Of a stretch of DNA of 33,788 nt, positions 15,691 to 21,960 are shown one piece after another. Positions within the stretch are counted from its first letter, which is position 1, and each line of letters begins with the position of its first letter. The position numbers and the translations under genes are program-made. The notes under the pieces are model-generated. The model was not told where the DNA came from. It did no database searches and worked only from the letters and a program-made list of their open reading frames with translations. This stretch comes from Microseira wollei NIES-4236 (GTDB lineage Bacteria; Cyanobacteriota; Cyanobacteriia; Cyanobacteriales; Aerosakkonemataceae): the NCBI RefSeq assembly GCF_020521235.1, contig NZ_BLAY01000112.1, positions 1-33,788 on the forward strand, written 5' to 3'.

Positions 15691-16314
15691 TCATGGCGTT
15701 ATTGCTAGTTCTTTACCCGCAAGCCGAGAAATTCCAATCCGATCAATTCGGCATAATCTGATTGATTCCATTATGCGCGCCCCCTGTTTTTTGTAGAAAG
15801 CAATTGCTGGCGCATTATCCTTATTAACCGTCCATTCGATGCGTCCGCAATTATTTTCAGCAGCAATTTGTGCTAGAGAATCGATCAATGCTTGACCAAT
15901 TCCTTTACCCCGCATATGAGATTGAACAAACAAATCATCTAACCAAATACCCTGTTGTGCCAAAAAACTTGAGTATGTATAATGATAGAGAGCAAATCCT
16001 ACCGGGATTCCTTCTACTTCAGCTAACAATACGTGCGCCTGTGGAGGATGATAATACAGCGGATTGCCAGCGAGTGAAGGAAAGCCCTTTGGCTTGGTTT
16101 GTATAGCGGCAGCATTAATGCTGCCGCTACACAAACGAAGGTGTACCTCATGGGGGTGCAAACCGCTATAAAATAGAGTCTGCCTTAATTTATCGGCTGT
16201 AGCTTCTAAGGCATCTAAACATCCATCAAACTCGGCTTTTTGCCCGATTAAGGAAAGGATTAACTCTACATCTTTGATGTCAGCAACTCTAATTTTTAGA
16301 TTCAGTTTATCCAT
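15691..16314 (-). CDS. GNAT acetyltransferase with a 38-residue in-frame MITE insertion
   Basis: 207 residues. The GNAT fold is clear: HVLLAEVEGIPVGFALYHYT, the acetyl-CoA loop VQSHMRGKGIGQALIDSL, NCGRIEWTVNKDNAPAIAFY and the end of the fold. Overall it resembles SSAT-like diamine/amino-acid acetyltransferases (about 165-170 residues). The extra length is residues 50-87, encoded by the mobile element at 16057-16168 plus a duplicated TA. Removing these 38 codons gives TLFYYHPPQAHVLLAE, a normal family sequence. The insertion lies before the acetyl-CoA core, between an alpha helix and the next strand, so activity might survive. Substrate unknown. Divergent from the LysR gene at 16427. Confidence 0.9.
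   Translation of the reverse strand: MDKLNLKIRVADIKDVELILSLIGQKAEFDGCLDALEATADKLRQTLFYSGLHPHEVHLRLCSGSINAAAIQTKPKGFPSLAGNPLYYHPPQAHVLLAEVEGIPVGFALYHYTYSSFLAQQGIWLDDLFVQSHMRGKGIGQALIDSLAQIAAENNCGRIEWTVNKDNAPAIAFYKKQGARIMESIRLCRIDRIGISRLAGKELAITP
16055..16170. mobile_element. TA-flanked MITE inside the GNAT gene (copy A)
   Basis: A 112 bp element (16057-16168) between TA dinucleotides. End repeats CAGCGGATTGC and GCAAACCGCTA match at most positions, and the centre is a palindrome around GCGGCAGCATTAATGCTGCC. The 112 bp plus 2 bp target duplication equals 114 bp, exactly 38 codons. A TA target duplication is typical of IS630/Tc1-mariner-mobilised MITEs. Relatives are at 20149, 21580 and 24453. 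Confidence 0.88.
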
Positions 16315-16426
16315 TTTTAACGTCTCAATTCCTCTTATTCATCACTATATGAAACAGAATTGGGAATGTCCAATATATTTTTAGCTATTGATTTATACTT
16401 TAAAAATATAAGTGCGGCGGTGAGTT

Positions 16427-17311
16427 ATGGAACTGCGACACCTGCATTACTTTATGGCAGTAGCAGAGGAACTGAATTTTAGCCGTGCAGCAGAAAGACT
16501 GCATATTGCTCAACCTCCTTTGAGCCAACAAATTCGTCAGTTGGAGGCTGAGTTGGGATTTCAACTGTTTCATCGCACCAAACGTACAGTACGGTTGACT
16601 GAAGCAGGAATTGTATTTTTTGCCGAAACGCAAAAAATTATGCGCCAGCTTGAGAATGCAATTCAAATTGGACGACAAACCAGTCGCGGTGAACTAGGGC
16701 AATTGGCAATTGGTTTTGCTAGTTCTGCGGTGCATAACGTTCTGCCAACTATTCTGCAAGCGTTTCGTACAGCGATTCCTAGCGTGAAGCTACAATTGCG
16801 AGAATTGACGACTGACCAACAATTAGAATGGTTGCAGCAAGGACGAATTGATATTGGGTTTGTCCGTCCTCCAGTAGAGGAGGATGGTTTAAGTTCTGAA
16901 GTTATTTTTTCCGAACCTCTGATTTTGGCACTGCCAGAAACTCATGCATTTTGTAGTCAAGAATTAGTGTCGTTGCGATCGCTTTCTCAGGAACCCTTTA
17001 TTTTATTCCCCCGATCCCTCGCACCCGGATTGTACGATCCGATTATTAGTCTTTGTCAGCAAGCTGGTTTCAGTCCTATCCTGGCGCAAGACGCGACTCA
17101 AATGCAAACGATTGTCAGCTTGGTAGCGGCACAGATGGGGGTTGCCATTGTGCCAGCATCGATGCAAAATCTTCAACGCAGCGGTGTGGTTTACAAACTG
17201 TTGCAAGAAACTACACCGATGGTAGCGATCGCTATGATTTGGCGACACAATCCATCCCCAACGGTACTGCGGTTTTTAGAAGTTGCGAGGCAAGTTACCA
17301 CTAATGGCTAA
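16427..17311 (+). CDS. LysR-family transcriptional regulator
   Basis: 294 residues. The N-terminal winged helix-turn-helix is textbook LysR: MELRHLHYFMAVAEELNFSR, AAERLHIAQPPLSQQIRQLE, LFHRTKRTVRLTEAG. The periplasmic-binding-protein-like effector domain (about 90-294) includes LRELTTDQQLEWLQQGRIDIGFV, as in the CbnR/BenM group. It is divergently transcribed from the GNAT gene with a 112 bp AT-rich gap, so it may control that gene and itself. The C-terminal residues TTNG and stop codon are written by the GGCTAAT heptamer repeat that follows. Confidence 0.94.
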   Translation: MELRHLHYFMAVAEELNFSRAAERLHIAQPPLSQQIRQLEAELGFQLFHRTKRTVRLTEAGIVFFAETQKIMRQLENAIQIGRQTSRGELGQLAIGFASSAVHNVLPTILQAFRTAIPSVKLQLRELTTDQQLEWLQQGRIDIGFVRPPVEEDGLSSEVIFSEPLILALPETHAFCSQELVSLRSLSQEPFILFPRSLAPGLYDPIISLCQQAGFSPILAQDATQMQTIVSLVAAQMGVAIVPASMQNLQRSGVVYKLLQETTPMVAIAMIWRHNPSPTVLRFLEVARQVTTNG

Positions 17312-17400
17312 TGGCTAATGGCTAATGGAAAGACAAATCCTATATTAGCAATTAGCAATTAGCAATTAGCAATTAGCAATTAGCAACTTGAGTTATTACC
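17303..17400. repeat. Heptamer repeats (GGCTAAT, then AATTAGC) plus a solo element end
   Basis: GGCTAAT units begin inside the last codons of the LysR gene, followed by AATTAGC units from 17345. The array ends in AGCAACTTGAGTTATTACC (17382-17400), which matches 18 of 19 bases of the terminal arm at 32913-32931. Confidence 0.85.
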
Positions 17401-17401
17401 T

Positions 17402-17638
17402 TCACACCGTATCAAATCCATAAAATGAACACTGCACCTGTGCATCTATCCCTTTAGCTGTTGGTTGGTATAAGAAAACTCGCTCAACCTGAAACCATTC
17501 TCCATCCTTTAACACGCAATCTCCGACTCTGGGAATAATTCTGTAAGCTTTAAACCACTCTTTATCCTTGGCGGGTGCGCCGGTACTTTCATGTTTAAAT
17601 GATGCGTAATAGACAAAATGAATTAAATATGTATCCAT
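17402..17638 (-). CDS. Small conserved-type protein, unknown function
   Basis: 78 residues starting MDTYLIHFVYYASFKHESTG. Predominantly beta in appearance (repeated short hydrophobic strands, KEWFKAYRIIPRVGDCVLKDGEWFQVERV), with no signal peptide or membrane helix. GGAGGT lies about 16 bp before ATG 17638, slightly far. I do not recognise a named family. Confidence 0.6.
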   Translation of the reverse strand: MDTYLIHFVYYASFKHESTGAPAKDKEWFKAYRIIPRVGDCVLKDGEWFQVERVFLYQPTAKGIDAQVQCSFYGFDTV

Positions 17639-17739
17639 AAGCGAACTGATCTATAACCTCCGTGAGAAAATCTTCTCAGGAATCATCCCTGAGATAGCAT
17701 GTCAAATAAGAATAGTAAGTGTTGATCAAATTTCTTGCT

Positions 17740-18621
17740 ATGACTACTACTTCTGTCCCCTCTTCCACCGTTCGGGAATATTTCTGGAATTGGCAAGGAA
17801 AACCAATACGGGTCGTTTACGAAACTCTCGGACAAGGAACGCCCGTTTTGCTGCTTCCAGCTTTCAGTACCGTTTCCACGCGCGGCGAAATGCAGCCGCT
17901 TGCCGAATTACTCGCTAGTCAATTTCAAACTGTAGCACTAGATTGGCCTGGATTTGGCGAAAGCGAACGCCCTCCCCTAAATTACCAACCCAGCATATAT
18001 CACCAATTTTTGCAAGATTTTGTCACAAATGTTTTTAATACCCCGGTTGCGGCGATTGCAGCAGGTCACGCGGCAGGATACGCGATGCAGCTAGCGCAGA
18101 AAGGCGTTTTTTCCAAGATAGTTTTAGTCGCTCCCACTTGGCGCGGGCCATTACCGGCGATGATGAGTAAGCCGCCAGAGACGTTTAGTATGGTGAGGGA
18201 AGCGGTGCGATCGCCGATTCTGGGACAATTCCTCTACAAACTCAACACCGCCCCTTCTTTTTTGCGCTGGATGTATCGCCGCCACGTCTACACCGACGAG
18301 GCTAAACTGACTCCCGACTTTATCGGGCAAAAATGGGAAATTACTCAGAAATCCGGGGCGAGATTTGCACCCGTTGCGTTTGTTACAGGTGGTTTAGATC
18401 CTTTTCTAAATCAATCGGATTTTCTGGATCAATTTCAACCTTTACCAGCGCCAACAATGGTAATTATTGCAGAGCAAGCGCCGCCGAAATCGAAGGGAGA
18501 AATGGAAGCATTAGCAGCATTACCAGGCGTCCAAACACAGCGCATTTCTGGATCTTTGGGACTGCATGAAGAACATGCCGATGCGGTAGCAGAAGCCGTT
18601 TTACCGTTTTTAACGCTATAA
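17740..18621 (+). CDS. Alpha/beta-hydrolase-fold protein lacking the Ser nucleophile
   Basis: 293 residues from ATG 17740; a GTG at 17719 is seven codons upstream. Fold features are VLLLPAFSTVSTRGEM (oxyanion strand), TVALDWPGFGESERP and a C-terminal candidate His in SLGLHEEHADAV. At the nucleophile elbow, where G-x-S-x-G is expected, the sequence is GHAAG (residues 109-113), so Ser is replaced by Ala111. Unless another residue takes over, this is not a normal hydrolase and may be a binding or non-catalytic protein. It ends 10 bp before the methyltransferase remnant, probably one transcript. Confidence 0.85.
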   Translation: MTTTSVPSSTVREYFWNWQGKPIRVVYETLGQGTPVLLLPAFSTVSTRGEMQPLAELLASQFQTVALDWPGFGESERPPLNYQPSIYHQFLQDFVTNVFNTPVAAIAAGHAAGYAMQLAQKGVFSKIVLVAPTWRGPLPAMMSKPPETFSMVREAVRSPILGQFLYKLNTAPSFLRWMYRRHVYTDEAKLTPDFIGQKWEITQKSGARFAPVAFVTGGLDPFLNQSDFLDQFQPLPAPTMVIIAEQAPPKSKGEMEALAALPGVQTQRISGSLGLHEEHADAVAEAVLPFLTL

Positions 18622-18631
18622 ATTGGATGCA

Positions 18632-19444
18632 ATGCAAAACGCCGAATACGAAAATCAATACAAACAAACAGTCGTGGGTTTCTTCAATAGCCGAACAAAT
18701 TACGACAACGATTACACGATTCGGCGTACCCTGCCCCTGCTAGATTTAGTTGGATTAAAAAAGGGGCAGAAAGTTTTAGATGTGGCGACTGGTACGGGGA
18801 TTATAGCTATTGCTGCTGCACAAATTGTTGGTTCTGAAGGCAAAGTTATTGGAATCGATTTTTCTTCAGGGATGCTCAATCAAGCACGACAGAAGATTGA
18901 AGAAATAGGTTGACAAAATATCGAAATAATTGAGGCGGATGTAGAGTATTTAAGCTGCGACATGGAAAGCTTTGATGCGATTTTATGTGGAACCGCAATC
19001 GTTTATTTCAGAGATATCCCTGCTAGTTTACGTAATTGGTATTGTTGGCTTAAACCGGGAGGAATTGTGGCATTCTCTTGCTGTTCTGAGCGCTCTTGTG
19101 AAGCACCTCTGCTCGTCAAAGTATGTGCCAAGTATGGCATTCGCTTACTGAATATTAACGAGCCTACAGGAACACCTGAAAAATGCTGTAATTTACTGCA
19201 AGAAGTGGGTTTTCAGAATGTTCAAGTACAAACTAAACAACTTGGCTTCTATCGGGACGTTGAGGAATTGGGACAATGGAATGGGATGTGGTTTCATCCA
19301 CGGGAGAATCCCCTATCCCAATTGACATCTGAACAAATGGAAAAATTGAAAGCTGAGTATCGTAAAGAAGTTGAAGAAAGAGCAACCGTTCAAGGTGTTT
19401 GGTATGAGAACATGACTTTTTTTGTCACTGGTCAAAAAGCTTAG
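18632..19444 (+). pseudogene. UbiE-like methyltransferase interrupted by an in-frame TGA
   Basis: From ATG 18632 (TTG 18623 also possible) the frame encodes a class I methyltransferase: VLDVATGTGIIAIAAAQIVG and VIGIDFSSGMLNQAR. After residue 93 (KIEEIG) a TGA at 18911-18913 stops it. The same frame continues QNIEIIEADVEYL, FDAILCGTAIVYF, LRNWYCWLKPGGIVAFSCC to the end at 19444. Relatives have a residue such as Leu or Trp at this point, so one base change (TTA or TGG to TGA) explains it. The rest shows no decay, so the event is recent, or the base is a sequencing error, or the stop is read through. Confidence 0.88.
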
Positions 19445-19489
19445 TAATTTGCTATGGTCAATGACATCAATCTGTGGAAATACTTGCAT

Positions 19490-19515
19490 ATCTCGTTAAA
19501 CCCGCCTCGCCTGAC
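19490..19515. repeat. Fragment of the GGCGGGTTTAACGA repeat
   Basis: Reverse complement GTCAGGCGAGGCGGGTTTAA (running into CGAGAT) matches 3488-3511 with one or two differences and also the 4802 repeat. The 165 bp gap between the methyltransferase remnant and the DUF29 gene holds nothing else recognisable. Confidence 0.6.
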
Positions 19516-19609
19516 TTTACCGATGCCATCAAACCCGATCTAATTGCAAGTGGGCGGGAAGCGCTAGCAAAAACTAAAATCAACGTAAAGACATCTTCGG
19601 TGATACTCT

Positions 19610-20074
19610 ATGGAAACTGCCATGCCTCCCCTAAAAGCAGAGCTGCAAATGCTATACGAAACAGATTATATGCAATGGATAGAAACCACCATAGAAAAAC
19701 TTCGGAGTCAGGATTATGCAAATGTAGATTGGGAAAATCTGATTGAGGAAATTGAAGATCTGGGGAGGAGCGAGCGCAAGAGTCTGAAGAGCAATTTAAT
19801 TGTAATTTTATTACATTTGCTCAAGTGGCAATTTCAGCCCGAAAGGAGAAGTGGTAGCTGGGAAGCAAGCATAATTGAACACCGTAGGCGCGTCAAAGAC
19901 GATCTGATTGATTCCCCTAGTCTTAAACCGTATCTTGAAAATATTTTTGTCGAGTGCTACGCACAAGCAGTGAAACAAGCAAAAGCTGAAACGGGTTTGC
20001 CATTAGAAACATTCCCCGTACAGTGTCCTTATGAACTGCCACAGGTGATAGATGATGAGTTTTTACCAGACTGA
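19610..20074 (+). CDS. DUF29 family protein
   Basis: 154 residues, intact. Hallmarks are LYETDYMQWIETTIEKLRSQ, WENLIEEIEDLGRSERKSL, LLHLLKWQFQPERRSGSW, EHRRRVKDDLIDSPSLKPYL and LPLETFPVQCPYELPQVIDD. It is closely related to the frameshifted copy at 13803 and shows what that gene would encode. An ATG at 19622 is an alternative start. Function of DUF29 proteins is unknown; multiple paralogs per genome are usual in cyanobacteria. Confidence 0.92.
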   Translation: METAMPPLKAELQMLYETDYMQWIETTIEKLRSQDYANVDWENLIEEIEDLGRSERKSLKSNLIVILLHLLKWQFQPERRSGSWEASIIEHRRRVKDDLIDSPSLKPYLENIFVECYAQAVKQAKAETGLPLETFPVQCPYELPQVIDDEFLPD

Positions 20075-20148
20075 AGCGCGCCCCGCACGCCCCCGTTAAA
20101 TTTTACCTGCGAATAAAGTCATGAGTACGATCGCATCCCTTGGCGCTA

Positions 20149-20265
20149 TATAGCGGATTGCAGTCGGATGAGGTAAACCTTCGTTTGTGTAGCGGCAGCA
20201 TTAAGGGTGCCGCTACACAAACGAAGCAAAAATGCTGAACCAAGACGAGGCAAGCAATCCGCTTT
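20149..20265. mobile_element. MITE copy B
   Basis: Starts TA then TAGCGGATTGCAGTCGGATG, runs through a central palindrome (TGTGTAGCGGCAGCATTAAG with near-complement), and ends GCAATCCGCT at 20254-20263. The right TA is degraded. It lies in the gap between the DUF29 and 20370 genes. Confidence 0.75.
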
Positions 20266-20303
20266 GTCGGCACGATGCGATCGCCTTTTTTAGCTCAAAC
20301 CCC

Positions 20304-20329
20304 ATATTACACGGAAAACCGTGTAATAT
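20304..20329. promoter_or_regulatory. Operator-like palindrome 1 (TACACG-N6-CGTGTA)
   Basis: ATATTACACGG, AAAA, CCGTGTAATAT: perfect 11 bp arms, 41 bp before the start of the 20370 gene. The core TACACG-N6-CGTGTA has the same spacing as the site at 20761-20780 at the end of that gene, suggesting one regulator binds both. Confidence 0.55.
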
Positions 20330-20369
20330 AGGATTGCCCCAAAGAAATTTTACGGGGGAAACTTGACTC

Positions 20370-20753
20370 ATGGTTCACCCAGCCACGCTCAGGCATAAGA
20401 AAATGACGGAGACAGCCGTTTTGAGCATACTGAGTGCGTTTCCCAGAATGAAGGCAGAAAGTTTCTGCGAGCGTTGGTTTGGAATTGACCAGCTACAACC
20501 AGAAGAGAAAGAGCGGATCAAAAAGGAAAGAGGCTACAGAGCCAAATGTGCAAGGGTTTTGAGTACCCTGCTGAAGAAGCCCTACAGAACTGTCGATAGC
20601 TGGGGTTCCAGGTTTGAAGCGATGCCAGAAGACTGTCAAGCCACCCTAGCTTATGCCGATGCACTACGGGTTCAACTCAACGCCGCCCCAGATGAACTCT
20701 TGGATTTGTTTCTAGAGCAGCGCTCCCAACAAAAAAATAACCGAGAGTCTTGA
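20370..20753 (+). CDS. Putative DNA-binding small protein, first of a related pair
   Basis: 127 residues from ATG 20370, with GGGGG about 12 bp upstream. I do not recognise a named family. It shares with the downstream 20910 protein a pattern F-C-x-R-W (SFCERW), a PEEK/PEER segment, a Lys/Arg-rich stretch with Tyr, and RTVDSWGSRFEAMP (RTVQGWGKNFEKRP in the other), then a Leu-rich end. The RTV-x-WG stretch after a short helix resembles a helix-turn-helix, so DNA binding is plausible, but this is inference. Palindromes bracket the gene. Confidence 0.65.
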   Translation: MVHPATLRHKKMTETAVLSILSAFPRMKAESFCERWFGIDQLQPEEKERIKKERGYRAKCARVLSTLLKKPYRTVDSWGSRFEAMPEDCQATLAYADALRVQLNAAPDELLDLFLEQRSQQKNNRES

Positions 20754-20760
20754 AAAAGAT

Positions 20761-20780
20761 ATACACGAATATCCGTGTAT
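20761..20780. promoter_or_regulatory. Operator-like palindrome 2 (TACACG-N6-CGTGTA)
   Basis: ATACACG, AATATC, CGTGTAT: 7 bp perfect arms, beginning 8 bp after the stop of the 20370 gene and followed at once by a terminator hairpin. Same half-site and spacing as palindrome 1. Confidence 0.5.
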
Positions 20781-20788
20781 TATTCTGG

Positions 20789-20816
20789 CTTCCCGCAAGG
20801 GGAAGTTTTATTGTTT
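20789..20816 (+). terminator. Intrinsic terminator after the first small gene
   Basis: CTTCCC at 20789-20794 pairs with GGGAAG at 20800-20805 (GCAAG loop) and is followed by TTTTATTGTTT. A shared 15-mer GGTGTCCTAGATTTT begins two bases after the T-rich run. Confidence 0.65.
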
Positions 20817-20817
20817 A

Positions 20818-20832
20818 GGTGTCCTAGATTTT
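20818..20832. repeat. Shared 15-mer GGTGTCCTAGATTTT, copy 1
   Basis: Identical to 21288-21302; both copies directly follow a terminator hairpin and both precede a small gene. They are 470 bp apart. Confidence 0.85.
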
Positions 20833-20887
20833 TAACGGCTAACGCGGAGATGCGATCGCGATCGCGGATTTGTGTTAGCCTCAAAAC

Positions 20888-20907
20888 TTTACGTAATTTA
20901 CGCATAA
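20888..20907. promoter_or_regulatory. Operator-like site 3 (TTTACG-N7-CGCATA)
   Basis: TTTACGTAATTTACGCATAA lies immediately before ATG 20910. Its central ATTTACG and flanks match site 4 (21230-21248), TATACGCAATTTACGTATA, in the same N7 spacing, with one imperfect arm. Confidence 0.45.
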
Positions 20908-20909
20908 TT

Positions 20910-21215
20910 ATGTACGCGAGTCTTCCTCGTCGCCAAAGAAAGAGGCATCATAGGGTTGATGAGATTAAGGTATTGCCTTTGGAGCCAAGCGAATTCTGTA
21001 AACGATGGGTAGATATGCCTCCTGAAGAGCGGGGGTACTACAAGGTTTGCGTGAAGGCCCCAGCCGCAGCTACGGGTCTTTCAGAGCGAACGGTTCAGGG
21101 ATGGGGGAAAAACTTTGAAAAGCGCCCCGACTACGTTCTAAATATTCTCAGGAAGGAAGATATACTCAACCAAATCCGGAAGTTGGTGCTACCGCCCGAC
21201 GCTATAAAAGAGTAA
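20910..21215 (+). CDS. Putative DNA-binding small protein, second of the pair
   Basis: 101 residues from ATG 20910. The frame is open 45 codons further up, but that includes palindrome, terminator and repeat sequence. Very basic N-terminus (SLPRRQRKRHHRVDEIK), then SEFCKRWVDMPPEERGYYK and ATGLSERTVQGWGKNFEKRP, which reads like a helix-turn-helix. It is a diverged paralog of the 20370 protein: FCxRW, PEE, RTVxxWGxxFExxP and a similar C-terminal helix are shared. No named family recognised. Palindromes lie at both ends, so autoregulation is a reasonable hypothesis. Confidence 0.65.
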   Translation: MYASLPRRQRKRHHRVDEIKVLPLEPSEFCKRWVDMPPEERGYYKVCVKAPAAATGLSERTVQGWGKNFEKRPDYVLNILRKEDILNQIRKLVLPPDAIKE

Positions 21216-21229
21216 TTCACGCTATTAAA

Positions 21230-21248
21230 TATACGCAATTTACGTATA
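21230..21248. promoter_or_regulatory. Operator-like palindrome 4 (TATACG-N7-CGTATA)
   Basis: TATACG, CAATTTA, CGTATA: perfect 6 bp arms, 15 bp after the stop of the 20910 gene, followed by a terminator, as palindrome 2 is after the first gene. Confidence 0.5.
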
Positions 21249-21256
21249 AAACTATT

Positions 21257-21287
21257 GCCTTCCACTAGAGGAAGGCTTTATTTTTTT
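21257..21287 (+). terminator. Intrinsic terminator after the second small gene
   Basis: GCCTTCC (21257-21263) and GGAAGGC (21270-21276) form a 7 bp stem with ACTAGA loop, followed by TTTATTTTTTT. This is the clearest intrinsic terminator in the window. Confidence 0.85.
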
Positions 21288-21302
21288 GGTGTCCTAGATT
21301 TT
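21288..21302. repeat. Shared 15-mer GGTGTCCTAGATTTT, copy 2
   Basis: Identical to 20818-20832 and in the same place relative to a terminator. It lies in the 5' region of the 21318 gene, so copy 1 may be a leftover of that gene's upstream region after duplication or insertion. Confidence 0.85.
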
Positions 21303-21317
21303 GAACCATCAACGCCA

Positions 21318-21575
21318 ATGAAAGAAAGCTTTTTACTCAATCTTGGTGGCGACGAACCTCATGCACCTGTTCCCGCGCCAACTCCAGATGCAACCATCCC
21401 TGGAAGAGAACCACTCAAACACTTGCTGATTGGTTCTCCCCAGGTGGTGAAAAATGCAATTTATGGACTTTACGCTCTAGGTTATGCAGAGGTTGGGGCG
21501 TGGAGTCCTTTGTTACCAACTTCAAAGGTTGGTGAGGTGATGAGTATTTTGGTCAAGTACGTTGTGCTGCATTAG
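21318..21575 (+). CDS. Small conserved cyanobacterial-type protein, unknown function
   Basis: 85 residues from ATG 21318; an earlier start at 21255 would run through the terminator of the preceding gene. The core PLKHLLIGSPQVVKNAIYGL and YAEVGAWSPLLPTSKVGEVMSILVK is a pattern I associate with small cyanobacterial proteins of unknown function. The N-terminus is Pro-rich (HAPVPAPTPDATIPGRE). No signal peptide or membrane segment. Confidence 0.75.
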   Translation: MKESFLLNLGGDEPHAPVPAPTPDATIPGREPLKHLLIGSPQVVKNAIYGLYALGYAEVGAWSPLLPTSKVGEVMSILVKYVVLH

Positions 21576-21579
21576 AAGA

Positions 21580-21732
21580 TATAGCAGTTTGCGACTTAGT
21601 GGAATACAGCCCTTGGGGCTTCGTTTGTATAGCGGCAGCATTAATGCTGCCGCTATACAAACGAAGCCCGCCTACGCGGGCATTAACTGATGACAAAATA
21701 AAGTGTATTCTATCAAGTCGCAAACCGCTATC
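21580..21732. mobile_element. MITE copy C with a perfect 54-bp palindrome
   Basis: Left end TA then TAGCAGTTTGCGACTTAGTG; right end TCAAGTCGCAAACCGCTA, which is its near reverse complement over about 29 bp. The centre, 21616-21669, is a perfect 54 bp palindrome centred on GCATTAATGC. It begins just after the 21318 gene. Together with the palindromes at 21823-21863 it fills the 385 bp gap before the TPR gene. Confidence 0.85.
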
Positions 21733-21822
21733 AGGAGAACAAGGGAAGGTCGCAAACTCTCTCCCTTGTCTGTTATTTTGAGGATGTATGCGACGACCAT
21801 AATTGCGATCGCTCAATATCTT

Positions 21823-21863
21823 AGAAACCGGGTTTCTGCCTTTTTCATAGAAACCCGGTTTCT
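21823..21863. repeat. Second pair of AGAAACC(G/C)GGTTTCT palindromes
   Basis: AGAAACCGGGTTTCT at 21823-21837 and AGAAACCCGGTTTCT at 21849-21863, the same two variants in the same order as at 2359-2425 but closer together. Confidence 0.85.
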
Positions 21864-21960
21864 TTGGGTAAATGTCAATCCGCAAGATTACGGAAAATAG
21901 GTTTGATCGGCTGTATAGCTTAGTAGTGAGTCATGTTACAACTCACAGCGCAATAGCATT

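Noticed and set aside
19474-19746. 90-codon open frame before the third DUF29 gene
   Set aside because: It overlaps the DUF29 start in another frame and begins in a repeat fragment.
20775-20909. 45-codon extension of the second small protein
   Set aside because: It covers a palindrome, a terminator and a repeat; ATG 20910 gives a coherent start.
21553-21885. Minus-strand open frame of 110 codons
   Set aside because: It is made of MITE copy C and AGAAACC palindromes, with no protein features.
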